Positions 57,650-64,000 of a stretch of DNA of 64,000 nt are shown one piece after another. Numbering within the stretch: position 1 is the first letter of the stretch; every line of letters starts with the position of its first letter. A program made the translations under genes and the position numbers. The stretch lies in assembly GCF_000613245.1 (NCBI RefSeq), contig NZ_HG964937.1, positions 701,563-765,562 of the forward strand, read 5' to 3'. Origin of the DNA: Mycobacterium asiaticum DSM 44297 (GTDB lineage Bacteria > Actinomycetota > Actinomycetes > Mycobacteriales > Mycobacteriaceae). Below the pieces are notes generated by a model. It saw only the letters and a list, made by a program, of their open reading frames with translations. It made no database searches and was not told the origin of the DNA.

Positions 57650-58524
57650 CCGTCGTGGTCGGGTACCGGGCGAGCAGGGTGGGCCTCTCAGGGCTGTATC
57701 TGGCGATCGGGGCCGCACGGACGCTGCAGACATCGGTGACGGTCGCGACCGTCGTGCCCGAGCCATGGCCGACACCGTCGTTCGCGCGCGTCGACGCCGA
57801 GTACGAGCACTGGGCACAGAACCTGGCCGAGGAGTCCGCGCGGGAGGCGCAGCGCTACCTGTTCCCGCTGGCCGAAGGCATAGAAGTCCACTTCACCCAC
57901 CGGGCCCACCGCTCGGTGGCGACGGGACTGGTCGAGATCGTCGACGAGGTGAACGGCAGGATCCTCGTGCTCGGATCTTTGCCGAGCACCGGGCTGGCAC
58001 AGATCGCGGTCGGCTCCACGGCCGACTGGCTGCTGCACGCCTCGCGGGTACCGATCGCGATCAGTTCCCCCGGATTTCATGTGCACAGCGGCGGGTTCCG
58101 TCGGCTCAGCTGTGGTTATTCCACGAGCGAGGAGTCGCTGGCGTTGGTGCGCCGGTGCGCCAACGCCGCCGAGCGGTATCAGGTGCCGCTGCGGGTGATC
58201 ACCTTTGCGGTGCGCGGCCGGACCATGTACCCGCCGGAGGTGGGACTGGACGCCGAGGACAGCATCCTCAACGCCTGGGCGGCACAGGCGATGGAAAGCC
58301 TGCAGGCCCTCAAGGACGAGGGCGTTGTGGGGCCAGACGTCGTGGTGGAAGTCGTCACCGGCCACAGCTGGATGGAAGCGTTGAGCAAGCCGGAGTGGAT
58401 CAACGGCGAGATTCTGGCGGTGGGCACGTCGCCGCGCGGCGACGTGCGGCGGGTTTTCCTCGGGACGCGCAGCGCCAAGATCATTCGGCACAGCCCGGTG
58501 CCGGTGCTGGTGGTGCCCGGCTAA
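57646..58524 (+). CDS. universal stress protein, tandem Usp domains
   Basis: 292 residues. Two Usp folds: residues 1-140 (VVVGYRASRVGLSGL, VLGSLPSTGLAQIAVGSTADWLL) and 150-292 (ending VFLGTRSAKIIRHSPVPVLVVPG), each with remnants of the ATP-binding G-2x-G-9x-G(S/T) motif. Translationally coupled to rocE, so likely tied to arginine or nitrogen stress. It corresponds to Rv2319c. Followed by short repeats. Confidence 0.88.
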   Translation: MTVVVGYRASRVGLSGLYLAIGAARTLQTSVTVATVVPEPWPTPSFARVDAEYEHWAQNLAEESAREAQRYLFPLAEGIEVHFTHRAHRSVATGLVEIVDEVNGRILVLGSLPSTGLAQIAVGSTADWLLHASRVPIAISSPGFHVHSGGFRRLSCGYSTSEESLALVRRCANAAERYQVPLRVITFAVRGRTMYPPEVGLDAEDSILNAWAAQAMESLQALKDEGVVGPDVVVEVVTGHSWMEALSKPEWINGEILAVGTSPRGDVRRVFLGTRSAKIIRHSPVPVLVVPG

Positions 58525-58540
58525 CTTGCTGTCTCGCCAT

Positions 58541-58614
58541 CGAGCGTCACGCCAGCGTCTTCTCGCCGAGCGTCACGCCAGCGTGGCGGTGAGCATCGAG
58601 CGTCACGCCAGCGT
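58541..58614. repeat. three copies of CGAGCGTCACGCCAGCGT between convergent genes
   Basis: Copies at 58541, 58567 and 58597. The third continues to GTCACGC-CA-GCGTGAC, a perfect hairpin that may terminate transcription from both the Usp gene and the uspC operon. Confidence 0.7.
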
Positions 58615-58619
58615 GACCG

Positions 58620-59936
58620 TCAACGGCGCGCGGCGGCGTTGGCCGCCTCCTGCGCACGCTGCAAAGTCGTCCCGATATCGCCGCGCCCCAAAAACATCTC
58701 GTCGAAATACGGTTGCAGCGCCTCGTTTCCGGCCGCGTACCCGGCTCCGCCCGGTGCCGGGATGCGTGGACCGTCCAGGACGGCGAAGAACGGCGTGACG
58801 TCGACGCCGCGGGCCTTCCAGTAGGCGAAGTAGCCGGGCTGGGCCGACAACACCGCCGGAATGGCGGCACCCTCGCGGCCGAGATACGCGTTGCCCTTGC
58901 TGCTGCCCATCCACTGCAGCACCTGCCGCACCGCCTCGGGATGCCGGGTCGCCGAATTGCCAGCGGCGGCAATGCCATTGGTGACACTGACCCGACCCCG
59001 GGGTCCGTACGGAAGCATGGCCACCCCCCAGCGGAAAGTAGCGTCGCGGGCGATCGGAGCCAAACTGTAGGTGCCGGACTGGAACAGCGCCATCTTGCCG
59101 GCCAGGAACTGGTTGCGGGAGAAGTCGCCGTTGTCATTGGTGTCAGACGCCGGTGGCGAGGTGTGGTCGGTGTTGATTAGGCCGACGAGGTAGCGGAAGG
59201 CCGCCGCCGCTTCGGGGTTGTCGAACGCGAACTGGTTGCCGCGCTGGAAGATTCCACCAGCCGAGCCGATGTAATTGAGGTAGATGGCCTGCGGGTCGTT
59301 GGCCGCGTTGTAGCCGTACTGGCGCACGCGCAGGAATTCGAAGTCGGGGGAGTCCGCGCGATGCCCGTCGAGATCGACGGTGAACTTCTTCAGCAGGGGC
59401 CGCAGCGTGTCGTCGCTGCCGGGGCTCCACTGGATGCTGTCCAGCACCGCGGGGTCGACGCCGGCGGCCGCGAGCAGGTCGGCGTTGTAGAACACGGCGA
59501 TCCCGGCGTCGGTCAACTGGGGCACCCCCCACAGGGTGCCGTTGTGCGTGAATTGGTCGACGACGGCCGGTTCCCAATCCTTATCCACCTGATCGATTTT
59601 CATCAGCCGGCCGCTGTCGGCGTAGGCATCCAGGTAGGCGTTAGACAGCCAGAAGATGTCGTCGGCGCTGCCGCCGGCGACGTCGGTGCGCAGGGTGTCG
59701 AAGTAGTTGGAGAAGGCGACCATGTTGGTGCGCACCTCGATGTCGGGGTGTTGTCGGGAGAACTCCTGAAAGGAATCCCGATACGCCAGCGCGATCGGCT
59801 CGGCCCACAGTCGCACCGTCACCACGATCTTGCCGTCGTCGTCTGACCGGCCCAACAGCACGGCAAAAACGAACAGCAAAGCTGAGACCGAAACCAGCGC
59901 CAACGCCGAAAGCGTCGAAAAGCGGGGCCGTCTCAC
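58620..59936 (-). CDS. uspC: UspC, sugar ABC transporter substrate-binding protein
   Basis: 438 residues from GTG 59936, overlapping the uspB stop (GTGA). An N-terminal hydrophobic segment (residues 8-27) serves as signal/anchor; no lipobox Cys is evident. Then an extracellular solute-binding domain of family 1 (VTVRLWAEPIALAYRDSFQEF, GSADDIFWLSNAY, FLAGKMALFQSGTYSL). Corresponds to Rv2318, whose transporter has been linked to amino-sugar uptake. Confidence 0.9.
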   Translation of the reverse strand: MRRPRFSTLSALALVSVSALLFVFAVLLGRSDDDGKIVVTVRLWAEPIALAYRDSFQEFSRQHPDIEVRTNMVAFSNYFDTLRTDVAGGSADDIFWLSNAYLDAYADSGRLMKIDQVDKDWEPAVVDQFTHNGTLWGVPQLTDAGIAVFYNADLLAAAGVDPAVLDSIQWSPGSDDTLRPLLKKFTVDLDGHRADSPDFEFLRVRQYGYNAANDPQAIYLNYIGSAGGIFQRGNQFAFDNPEAAAAFRYLVGLINTDHTSPPASDTNDNGDFSRNQFLAGKMALFQSGTYSLAPIARDATFRWGVAMLPYGPRGRVSVTNGIAAAGNSATRHPEAVRQVLQWMGSSKGNAYLGREGAAIPAVLSAQPGYFAYWKARGVDVTPFFAVLDGPRIPAPGGAGYAAGNEALQPYFDEMFLGRGDIGTTLQRAQEAANAAARR

Positions 59937-60745
59937 TTGAGCCCCGACACCAGAATCGACGAGACGATGTGCCGCTGGAACGCCACGAACAACACGATCA
60001 GCGGCACGATTGCGACCGTCGTCGCTGCCATCACCAGCGTCCACTGCGAGTTGTACCGCGACTGCAGGTCCGCGGTGGCCACCGTCAGCACCCGCCACTT
60101 GCGGCCGCTGGTGATCACCAGTGGCCACATGAAGTTGTTCCACTGCGAGACCACGGTAATCATCGTCAGCGCGGCCAGCACCGGCTTGCTCGACGGCAGG
60201 ATCACGTGCACCAGCACGTCCAGCGTGTTGGCGCCGTCCAGGTTGGCGGCGTTGATCAGGTCGTCGGGGATCAGGCGAAAGTGCTCGCGCAGCAGGAAGA
60301 TCGCGTACGGCGAGCCGAACATGAAGGGAATCACCAACGCCCAGAACGTGTTCCGTAGCCCCATCTGGGCCATCATCAGGTACAGCGGCACCACCGTCAC
60401 CGTGCCGGGCACCATCAGCGTCGCGACGTACACCCAGAACAGCGCCTCGCGACCCGGAAAGTGCAGCCGGGCAAAGGCGTAGCCGGCCAGGATGGAAAAG
60501 GTCAACTGGCCCAGCAGGATCACCGCCGTCATCAGCGCGGTCACCGCCGCGGCCCGGCCGAAACCGGTGCCGGCCAGATCGGCATAGTTGGCCAGCGTGG
60601 GCGGGCGCGGCAGTTGCAGCGGCGAACCGGTGGCGAACTGGTGCGCGGAGGTGAACGAGGTCAGCAGGCCAAGTGCGAACGGTGCCAGGGTGATCAGCGC
60701 CCCCACCACCAGGCCCACGTAGATCAGCGCGTTACGTGAGGTCAT
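59933..60745 (-). CDS. uspB: UspB, sugar ABC transporter permease
   Basis: 270 residues, six transmembrane segments. MalG-like EAA loop LINAANLDGANTLDVLVHVILPSSKPVL at about 165-192. Pairs with UspA. Overlaps uspA by 14 bp and uspC by 4 bp. Confidence 0.93.
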   Translation of the reverse strand: MTSRNALIYVGLVVGALITLAPFALGLLTSFTSAHQFATGSPLQLPRPPTLANYADLAGTGFGRAAAVTALMTAVILLGQLTFSILAGYAFARLHFPGREALFWVYVATLMVPGTVTVVPLYLMMAQMGLRNTFWALVIPFMFGSPYAIFLLREHFRLIPDDLINAANLDGANTLDVLVHVILPSSKPVLAALTMITVVSQWNNFMWPLVITSGRKWRVLTVATADLQSRYNSQWTLVMAATTVAIVPLIVLFVAFQRHIVSSILVSGLK

Positions 60746-61604
60746 AGGTGATCCGTTTACGGAAGTACAGGTGCTGCACGAACGTCACGCCGACCAGGAT
60801 GACGAACAGGATCACCGCCATCACCGAGGCTCGCCCGATGGCCGCCGCGCCGAATGCTTCCGCGTAGATCTGATGAGCCACCAGATCGGTGCTGCCCTCC
60901 GGGCCGCCGCCGGTCAGCGCGTAAACCGTGTCGAAAACCTGTGCGGCGCTGACCACTCCGGTGACCAGCACGAAAAACATGGTCGGGCGCAGCATCGGCA
61001 GCGTGATGCGCCAGAACCGCTGCCAGGCGGTGGCACCGTCGGTGCGTGCCGCGTGGTGGATGTCCTCGGGGATGGCGAGCAGCCCGGCGAGGAAAGACAG
61101 CGACACGTAGCCCACGTTGGTCCACACCACCACGGCCGATACCATCGGCAGCGCCAGGTCGGGATTGGTCAGCCATTCGATACGCCGACCCAGCAGGGTG
61201 CTGACCGCGCCGTCCGTCGGCGCCAGGATCCAGCGCCACATTACCGCGATCGCCAGCGGGGCACAGATCCACGGCAGCACGTACAGCGTCCGGAATAGTC
61301 CGGTGCCCGGCAGCTTGGGCGCCAGCATCATCGCGGCCAGCAGCCCCAGCACCGTCTGGGCGGGCACCACGATCGCCACGAAGATCGCGGTGACCACCAG
61401 CGAGTCGCCGAAGTCGCCGTCGCGCAGTACCGAGCGCCAGTTCGCGAAGCCGACGTAATGCAGCGGACCCAGCAGGTCCCACCGGTACAGACTCAGCCAG
61501 ACCACCACCAGGATCGGCAGCAGCAGGAAGGCGACCACACCGAACAAACTGGGCGCCAGCAAGCCGTACGCCAACGCCGTAGAACGGCGAGGCGTGGTGG
61601 ACAT
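60732..61604 (-). CDS. uspA: UspA, sugar ABC transporter permease
   Basis: 290 residues from ATG 61604. Six transmembrane segments and MalF-like EAA loop IPEDIHHAARTDGATAWQRFWRITLPML (about 190-217). First gene of uspABC; no ATPase is encoded here, so a shared MsmX/SugC-type ATPase is probably used. Divergent from the tldD-like gene with a 33-bp gap. Confidence 0.93.
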   Translation of the reverse strand: MSTTPRRSTALAYGLLAPSLFGVVAFLLLPILVVVWLSLYRWDLLGPLHYVGFANWRSVLRDGDFGDSLVVTAIFVAIVVPAQTVLGLLAAMMLAPKLPGTGLFRTLYVLPWICAPLAIAVMWRWILAPTDGAVSTLLGRRIEWLTNPDLALPMVSAVVVWTNVGYVSLSFLAGLLAIPEDIHHAARTDGATAWQRFWRITLPMLRPTMFFVLVTGVVSAAQVFDTVYALTGGGPEGSTDLVAHQIYAEAFGAAAIGRASVMAVILFVILVGVTFVQHLYFRKRITYDLT

Positions 61605-61637
61605 GAAAGTATTAAAGCCGGTCGTTACGGTGGACCC

Positions 61638-63155
61638 GTGACATCGAACCGGGGGATCGATTCCGACTTCCTGGACCTGCCGCGCCGCGAGCTGGCCGAC
61701 GCCGCGCTCTCGGCGGCCAGAGCGGCCGGGGCCAGCTACGCCGACCTGCGGATTCACCGCATCAGCACCGAGATCATCCAGCTGCGTGACGGCGAGCTGG
61801 AGACTGCCGTCGTCAGCCGCGAGGTCGGGCTGGCGGTGCGGGTGATCGTGGCGGGAACGTGGGGGTTCGCCTCGCACGCCGAGTTGGCTCCCGACGTGGC
61901 GGCCCGCACCGCGCGGCACGCGGCCCAGGTGGCTACCGTGCTGGCCGCGCTGAACACCGAGCACATCCGGTTGGCGGCCGAGCCGGTCTACGCCGACGCC
62001 ACCTGGGTGTCGGACTACGAGATCGACCCCTTCACCGTGTCGGCGTCGGAGAAGATCGGGGTGCTCGAGGACTACTCGCGGCGGCTGCTGGACGCCGAGG
62101 GGGTTGACCACGTGGCGGCCGGGTTGACCGCGGTCAAGGAGCAGACCTTCTACGCCGACACCTTCGGCTCTTCGATCACCCAGCAGCGGGTGCGCTTGCA
62201 GCCCTCGCTGGAGGCGGTGAGCATCGACGCGAAGGCCGGCGGGTTTGACTCGATGCGCACGCTGGCCCCGCCGACCGCGCGCGGCTGGGAAGCGGTGGCC
62301 GGTGACTCGGTGTGGGACTGGACGTCCGAGCTCGCCGAAATCCCGGACTTGCTGTACGAGAAGATGCGGGCGCCCAGCGTGATGCCCGGACCGACGGACT
62401 TGGTGATCGACCCGTCCAACCTCTGGCTTACCATCCACGAATCCATCGGCCACGCAACCGAATACGACCGGGCCATTGGTTACGAGGCCGCCTACGCCGG
62501 GACGTCGTTCGCCACCCCGGACAAACTGGGGACGATGCAGTACGGGTCGCCCGTGATGAACGTGACCGCCGACCGAACCGTGCAATACGGGCTGGCCACC
62601 ATCGGCTACGACGACGAAGGCGTCGCCGCGCAGAGCTGGGACCTGGTGCGCGACGGGGTGTTCGTCGGCTACCAACTCGACAGGGTGTTCGCCCCGCGGC
62701 TGGGTCAGGAACGCTCCAACGGATGCTCCTACGCAGACTCGGCCCACCACGTGCCGATCCAGCGGATGGCCAACGTGTCGCTGCAACCCGGGCCTCAAGA
62801 TCTGTCCACCGCCGATCTCATCTCGCGGATCGACGACGGCATCTACATAGTCGGCGACAAATCCTGGTCAATCGACATGCAGCGGTACAACTTTCAGTTC
62901 ACCGGGCAGCGGTTCTACCGCATCCGTGACGGCGCCCTGTACGGCCAGTTGCGCGATGTGGCCTACCAGGCGACCACCACCGACTTCTGGAATTCCATGG
63001 AAGCGGTTGGCGGACAATCGACCTGGCGACTCGGCGGTGCGCTGAACTGCGGCAAGGCGCAACCCGGCCAGGTGGCCGCGGTCAGCCACGGCTGCCCGTC
63101 GGCGTTGTTCCGCGGCGTCAACATACTCAACACCCGCACCGAGGGCGGCCGATGA
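61638..63155 (+). CDS. TldD-family zinc metalloprotease (Rv2315c-like)
   Basis: 505 residues from GTG 61638, equal in length to Rv2315c as I recall it. The metal-binding HExxxH motif is clear (IHESIGHATEYD, near residue 267). TldD pairs with TldE/PmbA to cleave unfolded or leader peptides, for example in maturation of ribosomally made peptides and gyrase-toxin immunity in other bacteria. The partner begins in the overlap ATGA at 63152. A further in-frame region upstream of 61638 lacks family similarity. Confidence 0.9.
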   Translation: MTSNRGIDSDFLDLPRRELADAALSAARAAGASYADLRIHRISTEIIQLRDGELETAVVSREVGLAVRVIVAGTWGFASHAELAPDVAARTARHAAQVATVLAALNTEHIRLAAEPVYADATWVSDYEIDPFTVSASEKIGVLEDYSRRLLDAEGVDHVAAGLTAVKEQTFYADTFGSSITQQRVRLQPSLEAVSIDAKAGGFDSMRTLAPPTARGWEAVAGDSVWDWTSELAEIPDLLYEKMRAPSVMPGPTDLVIDPSNLWLTIHESIGHATEYDRAIGYEAAYAGTSFATPDKLGTMQYGSPVMNVTADRTVQYGLATIGYDDEGVAAQSWDLVRDGVFVGYQLDRVFAPRLGQERSNGCSYADSAHHVPIQRMANVSLQPGPQDLSTADLISRIDDGIYIVGDKSWSIDMQRYNFQFTGQRFYRIRDGALYGQLRDVAYQATTTDFWNSMEAVGGQSTWRLGGALNCGKAQPGQVAAVSHGCPSALFRGVNILNTRTEGGR

Positions 63156-64000
63156 TCACCCCGCAGCACGTCGTCGAGATCGTCCTGGCCGAGGCCGCCA
63201 AGGCCGGGCGCGCCGACGAGACCATGGTGCTGGTCACCGACAAGGTCGAGGCCACCCTGCGCTGGGCCAACAACACGATGACCACCAACGGGGTCGCGGT
63301 CAGCCGCAGCGTCACCGTCATTTCCATTGTGCGCCAAGGCGACAGTGCATACGTCGGGTCCGTCGTCTCCGGTGACGCCGACCCGTCGGCGCTGCCGGGA
63401 TTGGTGATCTCGTCCCAGGACGCGGCCCGTTCGGCGCCGGAGGCCGGAGACGCGGCGCCGCTGCTCACCGATGTGGGGGAGCCCGCCGACTGGGACGCGC
63501 CGGTGCCGGGTACCGGGGTCGCGGCATTCAGCGGGATCTCCGCGCCGTTGAGCAAGGCGTTCCGGTCCACGGACCGGCTGTTCGGCTATGCGCACCACAG
63601 TCTTTCGACGACGTTGCTGGCGTCCTCGACCGGCCTGCGCCGGCGTTACACGCAGCCCACCGGCGCGATCGAGCTCAATGCGAAGCGGGGGGATGCGTCC
63701 GCATGGGCCGGTACCGGAACGTCGAATTTCGTTGATGTGCCGATAGATTCACTGCTCGCCGACCTGGAAACCAGGCTGGCCTGGGCGTCGCGGTCGGTGG
63801 AACTGCCAGCGGGGCGCTACGAAACCATCATGCCGCCATCGACGGTGGCCGACATGATGATCTACCTCAACTGGAAGATGTCCGGGCGCGGTGCCCAGGA
63901 GGGACGGACGGCGCTGTCGGCGCCGGGCGGCGGGACGCGGGTGGGGGAGCGGCTGACTTCGCTGCCGTTGACGTTGTTCTCCGATCCGATGGCGCCCGGA
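63152..64000 (+). CDS. TldE/PmbA-family protein, partial (3' end outside window)
   Basis: 283 residues visible from ATG 63152, open to the window end. PmbA-like segments: ETMVLVTDKVEATLRWANNTMTTNG and PAGRYETIMPPSTVADMMIYLNWKMSGR. It lacks a HExxxH motif, as expected for the non-catalytic partner of TldD. Corresponds to Rv2314c. Confidence 0.88.
   Translation, partial: MITPQHVVEIVLAEAAKAGRADETMVLVTDKVEATLRWANNTMTTNGVAVSRSVTVISIVRQGDSAYVGSVVSGDADPSALPGLVISSQDAARSAPEAGDAAPLLTDVGEPADWDAPVPGTGVAAFSGISAPLSKAFRSTDRLFGYAHHSLSTTLLASSTGLRRRYTQPTGAIELNAKRGDASAWAGTGTSNFVDVPIDSLLADLETRLAWASRSVELPAGRYETIMPPSTVADMMIYLNWKMSGRGAQEGRTALSAPGGGTRVGERLTSLPLTLFSDPMAPG

Overview
The window is from a Mycobacterium, most likely a slow-growing non-tuberculous species. 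Evidence: high GC, PPE and PPE-MPTR genes, ESX small-protein pairs, an antigen-85-like mycolyltransferase, a complete mce operon, GTG/TTG and leaderless starts, and gene order matching M. tuberculosis H37Rv Rv2353c to Rv2314c in blocks. I cannot name the species from sequence alone.

Layout. 1-11.4 kb is an ESX-5-flavoured virulence block: two PPE-MPTR genes, two tandem PPE38-like genes, a GAP-family membrane protein, two Tat-exported phospholipases C (plcA, plcB), an Rv2348c-like protein and an esxP/esxO-like pair. 11.5-18.6 kb is housekeeping: TPM-domain protein, an extra antigen-85-like gene, a frameshifted dgt, dnaG and tRNA-Asn. 18.7-26.2 kb is a sulfur island. On the minus strand a leaderless 25-codon polycysteine uORF precedes a thioester-domain-like protein, cysK, cysE, a membrane-anchored thioredoxin and a DUF4395 protein. 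On the plus strand, divergently, lie a family 2A encapsulin and its cysteine desulfurase cargo. 26.3-37.3 kb is a mce lipid-import operon (yrbE A/B, mce A-F, two Mce-associated proteins, a CAP-like secreted protein), with tandem 51-bp MIRU-like repeats between the yrbE genes. 37.2-46.8 kb holds malic enzyme (mez), a decayed nitrate-reductase fragment, a large nitrate reductase/diflavin fusion (NasN type), a repeat-rich gene-free stretch, an LppP-like lipoprotein and a long acyl-CoA dehydrogenase/oxidase. 46.9-64 kb holds a methyltransferase, a frameshifted degenerate FHA-ABC protein, a MarR regulator with a palindromic operator, an ECF transporter, an Lrp regulator divergent from an arginine/ornithine operon (pentein hydrolase, rocD, rocE, Usp), the uspABC sugar importer, and TldD/TldE proteases (the last cut by the window end).

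The standout is the sulfur island. The polycysteine uORF starts 6 nt after a TATAGT box, and its last codons can pair with the ribosome binding site of the next gene. That is a cysteine-responsive attenuator architecture, attached here to cysteine synthesis genes that face an encapsulin/cysteine desulfurase compartment.

Caution: three genes (dgt, yrbE B, FHA-ABC) carry short frameshifts, most in G or C runs. Some may be assembly errors, so they should be checked against reads.
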